64,000 nucleotides of DNA from NCBI GenBank assembly GCA_003586115.2, contig QVOM02000021.1, positions 8,570,248-8,634,247 on the forward strand, given 5' to 3'. Source of the stretch: Salvator merianae. Taxonomy: Eukaryota; Chordata; Lepidosauria; Squamata; Teiidae. Below, one piece after another: positions 36,401 through 44,657 of this stretch; within the stretch, counting starts at the first letter, position 1, and every line of letters begins with the position of its first letter. The position numbers and the translations under genes are program-made. The notes beneath the pieces are model-generated. The model was not told where the DNA came from. It did no database searches and saw only the letters and a list, made by a program, of their open reading frames with translations.

Positions 36401-39400
36401 GATGAATTGCCATTTGTTATGAAAACTGAACTGTCTTTTATTATGCTCTGAGCAGATTACATGGCTACTTCAGTTCAGGCACTGTTGATTTATCTATGGG
36501 TATCTCTTCAGCAATATTTTCTTCATATACTGACTTTTTTTGGAAAGTAACTAAAAAAAAATCTAAAGACACTTCAAAAAGTACCTCTCTTCATAAGATG
36601 AATGGCTTAAAATGATTACTCTCTGTAAATTTATTATAAAAGTAAAATACTAGAAAGGTGGGGAAATTCCACCTCTCTTTTCACTTACTAAACATTTGTT
36701 TTTGAGGCCAAGCTTTAACTCATGGAAAAAGAACAGTCAATTACACCCTCTGACCTTAGATTTACCACACTAATTTTGCAGCTACTTTCAAAAAACACAT
36801 CTTACAGAGCAGTTTTTGTGACTCAAGACTAAATCCTTGGGCTGTGTCCCCTGTGATGCTTATCCACCCATCTATAAACAGAAGTACTAACATACACAAA
36901 CACAAGAATTTGGGGCTCCTTCCAACATTGTAAATTTAATCCATACTGAAAGATTACAAGGACTGAATTTGTCTTCTGATCGTTCCCACATTTGCATTTT
37001 AACATGGACTCAATTCGGATTTGCTCCTTCTCACACCGATGTTTCCCATGCTTAGCACAGGGAAACTGTATCTTTTCTGCCTTCACCCTTTGCCAGATTC
37101 CCTCCTTGTGCAGTCCATCATTGGCTGCAGTCCCAACGTTCAAATCTTGACTTCACAGGGGTGGGCAAGTCAAGCTCCACCCTCCATATGTCCCTGCTGC
37201 TGCCTCAGAACATGTATTCACTTGGCAGTGTTACTAGTCATTCGCCATTTGCCCCTTCTTCCCCTCCAGCCTGTATCTACACAAGCAGAACTTTAAAACC
37301 ACATGTACCACACAATTAAGCTTCTTAAAGGATGGGTGGCCATTTCTGCTCCATTGCAATTGGACTTTTCCACAATTGCGCAATTTAAGAGTTATGCAAA
37401 AGCAGGGAGAGATCCGTGAAGAGGGGGAAATGCAGGGGCTATTATCATGACAGTGTAGTTAATGGCCAGCAAATGGACTCTGCCGCACCTCCCTCCGAGA
37501 CATCCATGGCGGCATGTGTCCCACTATGTAGCTGTGCGCTGCCGACGGCAAAACTGATACTGAGTGGGTTCTTTGTTGGGGCAAGAGGACTACATCCCCA
37601 AACAGGCGCAATCTGTTTTTTTGGTTTAATCCGCAGACGGAAGTGGAGGAAGCCTTTAATTTCTTTCTGGCAGTGTTGAATGGGGGATAAAGGAAGAGAA
37701 AGGACCGCAGTTTAGCAAAGTAAAATGGAGGACGGTTTTCTTTTCTCCTGGCAGTGGGAGAAGGGGGGGATAATGGAGGCAGAAGGAACTACTGTGATTC
37801 TTGTCCACCCACAAAGTTTGTCACTGGATGGCAGGAAATGGGAAGCCCTCCCCCACCCCCAAAAGTACAGTCCCTCCCAAATAGTCTGCTTCCGCATTCT
37901 CACATCACAAAGTAAAGAGGGCTAGGGATCTCAAATGGCTTGAGAACTTATTAAATCCGAATGCAAAGTAGTCGGATTTCGCCAATTTAGTCCAGAAAAA
38001 CTACGGAAAAGCAAGATCATGTCAGGCCAGTAGGAACTGAAGACAGTTTGTAAACTGATTAAATGCCGTGTCAGAACGCAGCCTTGCTGTAAAATAAATC
38101 TCCCTATACCTTCAGTAGATATAGGGACTCAACGTATTGCACAGCAGCTAAGCGGAGCAACTTTAGCTGCATCCAGATGGGGTGAAAAATCTGAGTGCAA
38201 TGCATTCAATTTGGCAGACATGTTTATTGATTCTCTGCTGTAGCTGCGTGTTATACAGCCAACAAAATTGGGTTAAAAAAAATAATGGTTTTAAGCACGT
38301 TTGCAGTGGAGAATCATGTTACTCCAATTTTTCTTGACTGTGTGAGCCAACTGGGTGAGAATTAATAAGAAGTCGAAATTCGCCTGAGAAGACAAGCATA
38401 GGGGAGGGACTTCTACCAGACCTATCATGTCAAGCACACAGGGAGGGGCTGAACATGTGAACACTTGTGACGTCACAAAAATGCTAAAACGCGGAGTATC
38501 GACTGTGGGCCTAGGTGAACCCTTTTCCCCCTGGGACTTCTTTACTCCAGACTATAGGTAAAACGCTGGTTTTAAAAACAACGTCTGGATGCAGCTTTTA
38601 ACATACCGGGGGAGAGGAAGGTGTTTCTCCATAAGCAAAGCTAATGTTTCTTATTCAAAATAATTATTTTGCAAAGTTAAACCTAGAGATCCATAAAAAA
38701 CAAAGTATGGCAATCTTTTATTTAAACTGTGGATAAAAAGATGAACGAAAGAGAGTTAGAACTGGAACTAAAATAATCTGAGGTATGGAAAATATTTCTC
38801 TTTAACGATAGCAAATCCTTAATCTGACTGGGATCCCAAGATCCAAAAATAACTTCCACAGATGTCTTCATATCGACACCAGGGGTTGAGCTCAAACATA
38901 TGTATATGTATGTGTGTCTGTGCACGCGCATGCATGTGTTTTATGACTATTATTAATTAGAGTTTACAGCTGACCTTACAGTGAGCTCATCTTATTATTT
39001 TCTTTGTGACCTAAATTATATTAAGAACCAAATATAGCACACCACTCCTTTTTATACTAAAACTTTTTATATTCCTTGGGATGCATTTTTTAAAAAAATA
39101 TGAGTAATGGAAACCAGGTTTAAAAAGGCAACTGGAAGCAATTCTATACAAACTCACCTGGGAGTAACACCTCTGAACCACAGCTTTAAAGAAAAGCTTA
39201 TAGGGCTGCTAGAGGGAATTTTAAGAGACCATTTTGAAAGCTGCATAAAATTCAGAATATTAGAAAGATCAAAGCACCTAGGCAGCTACAGGCTGTTCTT
39301 TCTTTTTGCATAACACTTTTGGCCCAGGTAAATTGTTCACAAGTAAACGGCTGATCAGACACACACTGAGAATCAAGTAATAACGCATAAGAAAGGCTCT

Positions 39401-42400
39401 GCAATTTCTTTCTGTCAACAGCCACTGTTGGTGGTATGAGTGAGGTTTCCTTAAAAGCAAGGCAAGCGTGTTCATTATTTGGGATGCTGCTTTAGTTTAA
39501 CTTAACAACAGTCCAGGATCTGTCTTTGCTTTGCAGCTCATCTGCAGAAAAAGTTTTCCCCTTTGCTTCTTTCTGCAGTTTGGCAGCAGTGTGATTTAGC
39601 TAAAGATGAAGTTAGCAAACATACACAAGTGCTCCCCCCTCACTTTGCTTAGTCTGCTTCAAACAGCTGGGGAGAGCAGAACAGTACAGTAACTCCTTGG
39701 CATTCCCAGGCTACAATCCTAAAGACAACTCAGGATGAGCAATTCATTTTCTGGCAGCCTGTACTGAGGAACATAGCATGGGTTCCTGAAAGGGACAGAC
39801 TAGGAACACATATTTAACTGTGCTACATTCATGGAAGCACCCTCTCAGGCACAGAGTGAGAAGGAAGCTCCTAGATGATTTTTTAACATTCTAATTTAGG
39901 CTTTTGAGGGTGGCTTCAGGCATAACACAGAGTCAACATGGATGCTCCTAGACTGTCCCTTTAGGAATGTGCGGCTTCTAGACTTTCCAAAATCTAGACC
40001 AGCCCCAAATCCTCTAACTGAACAGATAGGCCTGAATTTGGGATTGTGGGCCCACTTCCTGGGAGCCTGAATTTAGATATGTAGCCATTAGCTTCTGAAA
40101 TGGACAGTCTAGGAATATCGTATTTACTTTACTATATGCACTGTAGACAGCAGCCTGGCACAGAGCGAAGTCAAAATGAAATTTTATCGAGTGCCATTTT
40201 CAGGAACATATGGCTTCCTGACTCTGTGAATTCAATTCTTTATTTCTCCTGGATTCTGAATTTCAAATGTTGGTGAGTATTATTTATATCCATTCATTCA
40301 TTTCCCTCCATCCAATTTCTGAATTTTAAATGTTGGAATATATGGGTTCCTGGGGAAAGGTGCGCAGGTAGTTGAGCAGTTCTTCCCTCATGAGAAAGGA
40401 GGGACAGACGAGTGGGGAATTAATACATGTTCTTTGTATGATGTGTTTTACCTATTGGCTTCTCTTGCTGATGCCCAGAAGCCAGCACAGAACCAGCACT
40501 AAATTATGCCCTCAACTAATTTGTTACTAAGCTTGAATGCTGTAGTGGAGGACTAGAAGCTGGCCGAAATAACTCTAATTTTTAAAAAAGGCTCAAGGGA
40601 GATTCAGGAAATTATTGGCTAAACAACTTAATATCTCTCCCAGGAAAGAGAATACAAACCATTATTAAACATAAAATTACTGAACTTTTGGAAGCACAGG
40701 GTTTTGCTCAAGATTAGCTAACAAAGCTTCTGGAAAGGAAGTTCTGTATAACTTTTTGTTCTGTTTCAAAGCATCAATAAACACATGGATAAAGGGGATC
40801 TGGTAGACATTGTCTATATGGACTTTCAAAAAAGCCCCTCACCAAAGACTTCTTAATAAACTTAACAGCCATGGAATATGAGGACAAGTCCTCTTATGGA
40901 TGGGTAAATGATTAAACAAGAGGATACAAGTAAATAGGCATTTCTCATATAGAAAGCCATAAAAATGGAACCCACCAACTGGGACAACTGCTTTTTAATA
41001 GTTGCATCAGAGGTCTGGAATCGGAGTGAGCAATCAAGTGTCCAAATTTAATGATGACACCAAACTATACAGACTGGTAAAAACACAACGGAATTATGAA
41101 GAATTTAAAAATGATTTCTACAGACTTGGGAAATGGGCATCAAAATAGCAGCGTGAACTAGTGTAAAGAGAAACACACTGGATGAAAAAATCTAACTATA
41201 CCTATAGATTAATGGGATCTGAGCTAGCAGTGACTGACCAAAAAAGAAATCTTGGAACAGAGATGGACAGCTCAATAAAACTATCAGCAAAGTATCCACT
41301 CATGTGGTTGCAATACTAGAAGCTTAGTATAAGAGATGTCATCTTATAAGAAAATGAGGGTACACAGTTAAAAGCAATTTTAAGAAGAAATCATAAAAGG
41401 TTGTTACTTAGTGCTTTTTGCTAATTAGCTTGTGTGCCTTTTTGTTTCCTGAAATTGGCTTGGGCGAGGAACCAGCCTGCGCACGGAAGAGACAGGATAG
41501 GTGATTAATGTGCCATCGTTATCAGTACGCTTATCAGTATGCTCATTAAAAACTGGCAATAGATACCAGAGTGTATTAGGTAATGGGAAACATAAGATGA
41601 TGAGAAGTAAGCCAATCATTTTAAGAATAACCAAATTAAGTGAGAAGGTAACTTAAGTAAGTAGGAAGGTAGCTTAAGTTACAAACATTATAAAAAATAT
41701 GGAAAATCTATACTGAGGGCTCCCATTCTTGTTTGCATATGGATAGCCATACTGTTCTCAATGTGTAAATATAAACATATTAATAAAGCATTATAAATAA
41801 AACCGATTCCCTTGTTATGGTAATTGGGACAGCCACGTCAAGCAAGAGCCTTTTGGCTACAACACTCATAGCAAAAAAAAAGCCAACAGCATGTTAGAGA
41901 TAATAAGAAATGGTTTTGAAAATAAACTGCCAATACAGGATTATAATTCTGTAAAAAGCAATGGTACAATTGTACCTGGAATACTGTATACGGGTTGGGT
42001 TTCCACATTACGAAAAGGATACACTGGAACTGGAAAAGGTTCAAAGGAGAGCAACTGAAATGATAAAGGAACTAGAGGAATTTAGGGATTTGCATGTGCC
42101 CACTTTCTTATTTAGGAGAACCCCAGCATCACAAAGCCAGTTCACGGTGCCTCACGAAAGTACCCGGCCAGCTTGGGCTCAGCCACATCTCAGCTCATTT
42201 GGGAGGTGCAGGACCTCATAATGGCAGATAGCAGGGGCCTTTTCTAGCCTCCTGTCATAGAAAATCAAGGGGACCAAACGAAAATCAATGCAAAGCTGCA
42301 GCTTTATTATTTACTAGTGCACTAGGACAACCTTGCCATTAATCAAAGACAATGGAGTCGCACCTTTTGGTTAACAAACAAAGCTTATTTAGAGTAATAC

Positions 42401-44657
42401 TAAATGAGCAAGTTACAATAGATGTGGTTTGAGTATGCATATTCATAGTTTGACCAATTACATTCAAAAGTGTAAAGAAAGCTAACAACATTAACTGGAT
42501 CCAGTCGACCTTCAACATAGCTGAATAACAGGGCCGGCTACAACAAAGAGTTTTTCTCTGCTATCTTATGTTTCCCATTCTCCAACACACTCCAACATCT
42601 TCTGCCAGTTTTAATGAACACACTGATTTACGCTGGGGACGTTATCAGCCATCCTGTATCCTCTATACATGAGTTGGTTCCTGGCCAAAGCTAGTTGGCC
42701 TTGGCTGCGCACATTCTACTATCTACTTTTGGTTTGCTGGAATGCACTCTGTATATTGCTCTAAACTCCCATAATCCTCTTTACAAACCCCCATTTTAGC
42801 TTCACAGCCCTCACACTCCTCACTCCATTTTTGCAGTTCCTATAGTTCTTTATGACTGCTTTATGTTACTTTTTCAGCCCTGGTAAAAAAAACCTGCTAA
42901 GGCTGCAAAAGTGACATGAAGCAGCCATAAAAGGCCCCAGCAGCCTTTTACTGTCACTTCCTGTGATTTTTGCCGCCACAGTGGGCTTTCACAGCTGCAA
43001 AAATGATGTGAAGTGGCTGGGAAAGGCCCCTGGTGTGTTGCCAGAATGCCTCCTCAAGCCTGGCAACTGAACCCCAATTTTGAAGGTTGGTTCAGATTGC
43101 CAGTGGGCTGACTGAACTGGATCTTGCTTGTATGAACTGGCTTGTGTTGTGCTCAGTTCGTCCCAGCTCTAGTTGAAATAGCTGTGGCTTTTTAGACCAG
43201 AAAGAAGGAGAATGTGAGAAGTTTATAATATTATGAATGGTGTGATCTAATGGTTTCCAACTCCATGCAGGAGCAACTTCCTTCTGCCCACTAAACAGCT
43301 GAATGAGTGAAGGTTTGGTCTCCCTTTTTCTGCAGCAGTGAGGAGGGAAACAATGCTTCTATTTCATTGGAACTCACAATACTAGGTTAAAACAGGAGCT
43401 GGTTTTGCTCCAAACTTGGAACAAGTCCTTTTTTGAGAGGACAATCTGTTCTGAATTTTGGACACTTTAAGCATTTTGTCTCAAAACTTTTTGCCTATCC
43501 CCAATTTCCTGTGTTTTCTTCAATGCAGCCTGATCCCATGTCAACCATCTCTAATCCTTTCTTTCAGACAAGTATAACCGAAATTCTATTATTTGCATAA
43601 ATCTAAAGACCGAAGAGTCTTCTGCGCAATTACATCATCTGTTCACATGAATCAAAGTTGTCTGCACTGCAGCTGGCAGGTAATCTCACAAAATGTTCAT
43701 TTTCCAGCTGGATAAATGGGAACAGCAGATATATTAGCATCAGGAATGAGAGAACAACCAGAATACAGTAGTTTTAAACTTCTTAATTTGTAAAGCAACA
43801 GTTGCTTCTTGATATCTTTTAACATTCACAAAGCCCCTTAAACTTTCAACAGGCTAGAATTAAGTTGCTACAGGAAGCTAAAAATCTAGCAAGTAGTTAA
43901 GAATTCCATCAAAGGACGGATGAATCACTTGCATCCTCTCATTTAAAGCTGCCAAACTATCAAATTTCAGAGTTCCCTAATCTTTTGCCTTCGAGTCAAC
44001 AATTATCCTTTGTACTGCTGGCTCTTCCTACTCAGTTTTCAAAACAAAACAAAAGGACAGAACATTTGGCACTGCTGACACAGGGTGGAGTTCTGATCTT
44101 CAGAAATCCCAAACACAAGTTACCATATTTGCATATGAAAGGGTTTGTGAATTTTTTTTTAAAAAAATCTGTAATAACAGACTGCAACATAAATAATTAA
44201 ATAATAGGCTCCAAAAATCTGCTTTCATTTTTTCTCCTTCCAAACCTCCAAGCCTAACACAGCCTCAGCTTTTTCCAGAGATGACGATAGTCAGACTGAA
44301 GCTGCATCTAGATGTCACTTACTTATTCCGCTCTATTTGGATATTCCAGAATAAAACATGGATATTCTGGAATATCCAAATTTAGTGGAATAAGTAAATG
44401 ATGTCCGGCTGCAGCCTCTGTCAGTTTCATTCCACAATGAAAAGAATATCTGCCCTTCTTTCTCTTTCTACAACATTCCAGTTACTTACATGGTCTTTCA
44501 TTTCCTTTGCTACTGTCTCTGACATCATGATGCAACAGACGAGGGTCACCAGGATGAAGTACAAGGCATACATAAATCGGGTGCTGGTGGACTGCTTTAT
44601 CTTCGGGCAGCATTTACAGCACAGTGAACATGCAGCGGTACCACAGCAACAGGCCAA
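16246..44657 (-). CDS. SERINC5: SERINC5, serine incorporator 5 (exons 2-12; exon 1 lies outside the window)
   Basis: Multi-pass plasma-membrane protein of the SERINC/TMS family. Family knowledge: it moves phospholipids between membrane leaflets and enters budding retroviruses, lowering their infectivity. Seen here: eleven minus-strand exons join in phase (44657-44490, 34986-34808, 32701-32619, 29773-29680, 28851-28640, 26825-26730, 25940-25814, 24064-23998, 21246-21207, 18210-18063, 16393-16246) to give 1,362 nt, 453 residues plus stop. With the nine residues of human exon 1 the protein would be about 462 long, close to the 461 of the long human form. Every intron has AG and GT borders. The family Cys-rich start, about ten hydrophobic segments, an extracellular N-I-T sequon and the C-terminal helix are all present. 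SERINC5 rather than SERINC1/3 is chosen from the '[11 protein letters not shown]' block and the 'IARCCFCC' loop. No frameshift or premature stop was seen. Confidence 0.96.
16418..16490 (-). repeat. L2-clade LINE 3' tail (antisense)
   Basis: TTTATTTATCGATTTATTTT, then ATTTCTATCCTGCCCTAAAA, is the reverse complement of an L2-type tail. It lies just upstream of exon 12 in gene sense. Confidence 0.45.
17420..17625. repeat. degenerate inverted-repeat element
   Basis: GGGCCCCTAGACTGCCAGTA at the left and ACCAGTATACTAGCCAGTGC then AGAAAAGCCC at the right are approximate inverses. An internal hairpin AGACCTGTAAAAACAGGTCT lies at 17,450-17,469. It resembles the element at 30,020-30,200. Confidence 0.4.
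18063..18210 (-). CDS. SERINC5: SERINC5 exon 11: [18 protein letters not shown] helix
   Basis: 148 nt. Acceptor ggttttacag|GTGATG, donor TTCCA|GTAAGT. It reads [20 protein letters not shown], then [20 protein letters not shown] and MMTVTHWF. '[26 protein letters not shown]' is the strongest SERINC5 signature in the window. The last two bases, CA, join C of exon 12 to give His where human has Asn. If the donor is not used, the next codons read CAG TAA, so retention of this intron ends the protein at once. Confidence 0.97.
20399..20678. mobile_element. hAT (Charlie-type) non-autonomous element
   Basis: 280 bp. It starts CAGGCATGGGCAAACTACGG and ends as the inverse AAAGTTTGCCCACTCCTG. It is flanked by GTTTACAC (20,391-20,398) and GTTAACAC (20,679-20,686), an 8-bp duplication with one mismatch. 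No transposase inside. The ends and duplication length support hAT. Confidence 0.85.
21207..21246 (-). CDS. SERINC5: SERINC5 exon 10: 40-nt microexon with Cys-rich and acidic cluster
   Basis: Only 40 nt, with acceptor gttctgtag|ATTGCT and donor GAAGATG|GTAAGA. It encodes [13 protein letters not shown] plus the first base of a Gly codon. The Cys cluster could be palmitoylated (inference). The acidic run SPDEDGD, completed by exon 11, replaces the human EDTEE acidic cluster, which is reported to modulate Nef response. Skipping it would shift the frame, because 40 is not a multiple of three. Phase continuity on both sides and the conserved peptide make the call firm despite the small size. Confidence 0.92.
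23289..23803. mobile_element. long inverted-repeat DNA element
   Basis: The left end GGGCTCTGTAGTGCTGATTA and the right end GGTAAGTGCAGAAAAGGCC are approximate inverses, about 515 bp apart. An internal perfect hairpin GGAATCAGTGGG / CCCACTGATTCC lies near the right end (23,732-23,770). GC-rich relative to the intron. Related sequence occurs at 62,135-62,520. Its frames are not genes. Confidence 0.5.
23998..24064 (-). CDS. SERINC5: SERINC5 exon 9: start of the large cytoplasmic loop (ICL4)
   Basis: 67 nt; one base closing a Cys codon (TG|T), then 22 codons. Acceptor gcttccag|TTTAACC, donor ACTGAA|GTAAGC. It reads [20 protein letters not shown] followed by TE. In human SERINC5 this loop controls sensitivity to lentiviral Nef. 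The human 'ELEIARCC' appears here as 'ETEIARCC', so Thr replaces the Leu reported as a determinant (L350). The loop is Ser/Thr-rich and could be phosphorylated (inference). Confidence 0.94.
25204..25563 (-). mobile_element. mariner-like element with transposase C-terminal remnant
   Basis: 360 bp with about 30-bp terminal inverted repeats (left CGGAGTGTTTCAAAAAGATG, right inverse CAGGGTGTTTCAAAAAGATG) and TA on both sides (25,202-25,203 and 25,564-25,565). The minus frame 25,506-25,282 reads [20 protein letters not shown], then [12 protein letters not shown]. This resembles the C-terminus of mariner/Tc1-type transposases of the 'L..RI..AV..V....L..VW.E..YR.DVC' kind common in insects. The catalytic domain is deleted, so the copy is not autonomous. 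It lies in intron 8. Confidence 0.75.
25814..25940 (-). CDS. SERINC5: SERINC5 exon 8: glycosylated extracellular loop and next helix
   Basis: 127 nt; 41 whole codons. Acceptor gtttttacag|TTCTAG, donor TTCCTG|GTATGT. It reads [20 protein letters not shown], then [21 protein letters not shown]. The N-I-T sequon falls at residue 294 if exon 1 adds nine residues. Human SERINC5 carries its N-glycan at N294, so site and numbering agree. The second half forms a hydrophobic helix that runs into the large cytoplasmic loop. Confidence 0.95.
26067..26093. repeat. (ATCA)n microsatellite
   Basis: Six to seven ATCA units in intron 7, 127 nt beyond the acceptor side of exon 8. Confidence 0.9.
26455..26525 (-). 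repeat. L2-clade LINE 3' tail (antisense)
   Basis: AATTTATTTGCTTGTTTGTA, TTTTATCCTGTCTTATACCC and GAAGGTCTCAGGGCAAATTA match the inverse of the L2 tail at 55,915-56,000. Confidence 0.5.
26730..26825 (-). CDS. SERINC5: SERINC5 exon 7: [10 protein letters not shown] helix segment
   Basis: 96 nt; 31 whole codons. Acceptor aaattgtag|GTCAGCC, donor AAACTA|GTAAGT. It reads [20 protein letters not shown], then [11 protein letters not shown]. The 'SGLLQSG' motif followed by a Tyr/Thr-rich helix is conserved in all SERINCs. The first codon, Arg, is split with exon 6 (C|GT) and the last codon, Ile, with exon 8 (A|TT). It was found by homology because it is hidden among intronic stops. Confidence 0.95.
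28498..28526. repeat. (CA)n microsatellite
   Basis: About fourteen CA units followed by CAGACAGACAGA, in intron 6 about 110 nt from the donor of exon 6. Confidence 0.95.
28640..28851 (-). CDS. SERINC5: SERINC5 exon 6: two helices of the second bundle
   Basis: 212 nt, the largest coding exon; 70 whole codons. Acceptor cccaaacag|GACATC, donor CAAAACC|GTAAGC. The peptide starts [20 protein letters not shown], passes through a hydrophobic helix to [20 protein letters not shown], and ends [19 protein letters not shown]. '[16 protein letters not shown]' is nearly identical in mammalian SERINC5. A poly-A run at 28620-28630 (poly-T in gene sense) sits just past the donor. Confidence 0.96.
29559..29634 (+). 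mobile_element. 3' part of a SINE of the 2,170 family
   Basis: CAAGAAAACCGCACAGAGGT, CATGGAGTCAACCAGGAGTC and GGGTACCCAACAACAACATC follow the SINE body and tail. The tRNA-like head is missing. It lies in intron 5, close to exon 5. Confidence 0.6.
29680..29773 (-). CDS. SERINC5: SERINC5 exon 5: long diagonal helix
   Basis: 94 nt; 30 whole codons between split Ala and Trp codons. Acceptor ttctttctcag|CCTGGCG, donor AACTG|GTACGT. It reads [20 protein letters not shown], then [10 protein letters not shown](W). Structural work on SERINC5 places this segment in the long tilted helix that bridges the two helical bundles. The hydrophobic run is uninterrupted. The exon is too short to show clearly as an open frame and was found from its splice sites and homology. 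Confidence 0.94.
30020..30200. repeat. imperfect inverted-repeat element
   Basis: AGGGTGCTTCCGCACTGGCC...CATACTAGGAGCC pairs with GGCTCCTAGTATACTTGCTG...AAGTGCAATACCACCCT. About 180 bp, non-coding, in intron 4; similar in style to 17,420-17,625. Confidence 0.5.
30424..30447. repeat. (GA)n microsatellite
   Basis: About eleven GA units after a run of A, in intron 4. Confidence 0.95.
32335..32422. mobile_element. inverted-repeat DNA element M3, short copy
   Basis: 88 bp, almost entirely palindromic: GGCTGCATCCAGATGTCATG at one end and CAACATCTGGATGCAGCCT at the other, with GAATATCCAAATA in the centre. Same family as 32,904-33,046 and 44,300-44,417. Confidence 0.75.
32619..32701 (-). CDS. SERINC5: SERINC5 exon 4: third helix, [14 protein letters not shown] motif
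   Basis: 83 nt, encoding 27 whole codons between split codons. Acceptor cattcccag|GTTTTGG, donor CTTAAAG|GTATGA. The peptide [18 protein letters not shown] is followed by IPDQDTFLK. '[12 protein letters not shown]' is a highly conserved SERINC signature that lies in the membrane core, so this exon is diagnostic for the family. Confidence 0.96.
32840..33152. mobile_element. inverted-repeat element M2 interrupted by an M3 element
   Basis: The outer parts CTTTTCTGCACTGGGCCTTA (left) and AATAAGGCCCAGAGCAGAAA (right) are M2 ends. At 32,904 the M2 match stops inside GTGCAGACTAT and resumes after 33,046. The inserted piece is described separately. Without it the element would be about 170 bp, like the copy at 13,158-13,325. 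Confidence 0.7.
32904..33046. mobile_element. inverted-repeat element M3 nested in M2
   Basis: It begins GGCTGCATCCAGATGTTATT and ends AATGTCTGGATGCAGTT. Flanking TAT at 32,901-32,903 and 33,047-33,049 is a likely 3-bp target duplication. The centre repeats GGATATTCTGGA and its complement. Non-coding. Confidence 0.65.
34808..34986 (-). CDS. SERINC5: SERINC5 exon 3: first extracellular loop and second helix
   Basis: 179 nt, entering in phase 0 and leaving after two bases of a Gly codon. Acceptor tgttacag|ATTCAC, donor AATGG|GTAAGC. It reads [20 protein letters not shown], then [20 protein letters not shown], a second hydrophobic helix, and ends [11 protein letters not shown]. The '[18 protein letters not shown]' stretch is almost unchanged from mammalian SERINC5. 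The paired Cys in ICQ and SCE lie in the lumenal/extracellular loop and probably form disulphides (inference). Confidence 0.96.
35105..35195 (+). repeat. L2-clade LINE 3' tail
   Basis: TTAACTCGCCCTGAGACCTC, then GCAGGATAAAAATACGAACA and AACAAACAAATA: the sense-strand L2 terminus with a tetranucleotide tail, in intron 2. Confidence 0.5.
35610..35690 (+). repeat. L2-like LINE 3' tail
   Basis: TTATCTTTTTTATTATTGTT, CTGCTCTGGGGCCTTTGGGT and GGTGAGATTATAAATATTCA follow the sense L2 terminus loosely. Degraded. Confidence 0.35.
35697..36120 (+). mobile_element. CR1/L3 LINE 3' end
   Basis: Homologous along its length to 4,838-5,250: AAACTAGAACCAGGGGTCAC, TTTTTTCACCCAGGGGATTA, GGTTAGATAAATTCATGGAG, GGCCATTTGCAGGGAGTTGA and GCCTGATCCAGCAGAGCTTC. 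It carries the tail of the CR1 ORF2 plus the 3' UTR; frameshifted and inactive. Confidence 0.75.
38165..38597. mobile_element. M3-related terminal-inverted-repeat element
   Basis: Ends AGCTGCATCCAGATGG and GTCTGGATGCAGCT about 433 bp apart, flanked by TTT on both sides. The interior differs from the short M3 copies and has no reading frame of note. Confidence 0.5.
40520..42120 (+). mobile_element. degraded CR1/L3 LINE with reverse transcriptase, split by a solo LTR
   Basis: Fragments of the CR1 ORF2 are readable along the plus strand: 'MDFQK' and '[10 protein letters not shown]'-like text at 40,815-40,880, the ADDTKL region near 41,050 (TGATGACACCAAACTATACA), and [20 protein letters not shown] then [16 protein letters not shown] at 41,976-42,083. 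The order matches that at 6,960-7,460. The solo LTR at 41,303-41,864 interrupts it. Many stops and frameshifts. Confidence 0.75.
41303..41864 (+). mobile_element. solo LTR, copy A (endogenous-retrovirus-like)
   Basis: 562 bp running TGTGGTTG...CTACAACA, flanked by CTCA on both sides (41,299-41,302 and 41,865-41,868). AATAAAGC and AATAAAACC near 41,780-41,805 followed by CCTTGTTATGG look like the R/U5 polyadenylation region. It aligns with the reverse complement of 42,253-42,815 (shared TGGGAAACATAAGAT and CTCATTAAAAACTGGC blocks). The 4-bp duplication suits a gamma-type (ERV1) element. No internal viral genes remain. Confidence 0.75.
42253..42815 (-). mobile_element. solo LTR, copy B, opposite orientation to copy A
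   Basis: 563 bp; on the plus strand it runs TGTCATAG...CCCTCACA with CTCC on both sides (42,249-42,252 and 42,816-42,819), so in its own sense it starts TGTGAGGG and ends TATGACA. Near-equal length and several long shared blocks make it the same family as copy A. No coding remains. It lies 388 bp from copy A. Confidence 0.75.
44300..44417. mobile_element. inverted-repeat DNA element M3
   Basis: AGCTGCATCTAGATGTCACT at the left, GGATATTCCAGAATAAAACA / TGGATATTCTGGAATATCCA in the centre and GATGTCCGGCTGCAGCCT at the right make an almost complete palindrome. It sits only 73 bp from the donor of exon 2. Confidence 0.7.
44490..44657 (-). CDS. SERINC5: SERINC5 exon 2: Cys-rich N-terminus and first membrane helix
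   Basis: 168 nt, 56 residues, phase 0 at both ends. The acceptor is ccctag|TTG and the donor CAT|GTAAGT. Translation begins [14 protein letters not shown] and continues through [20 protein letters not shown] into a hydrophobic helix rich in Val, Leu and Cys, ending KEMKDH. The double-Cys clusters and '[10 protein letters not shown]' are hallmarks of the SERINC family. The first codon, TTG, follows a splice acceptor and is an internal leucine, not a start: human SERINC5 supplies about nine residues from exon 1 before this Leu. Confidence 0.96.

Larger units (their letters stand above)
34987..44489 (-). other. SERINC5: SERINC5 intron 2
   Basis: 9.5 kb between exons 2 and 3. It holds L2-type tails near 35,105-35,195 and 35,610-35,690, a CR1 fragment at 35,697-36,120, a terminal-inverted-repeat element at 38,165-38,597, a degraded CR1 reverse transcriptase split by a solo LTR (40,520-42,120), a second antisense solo LTR (42,253-42,815) and a small inverted-repeat element at 44,300-44,417. 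I recognise nothing in 36,130-38,160, 38,600-40,500 or 42,820-44,290. Confidence 0.85.

Noticed and set aside
44427..44657. TTG at 44,657 as a start codon of a 76-residue protein
   Set aside because: It follows a splice acceptor, and the frame past 44,490 runs through a GTAAGT donor into intron. It is an internal Leu of SERINC5.
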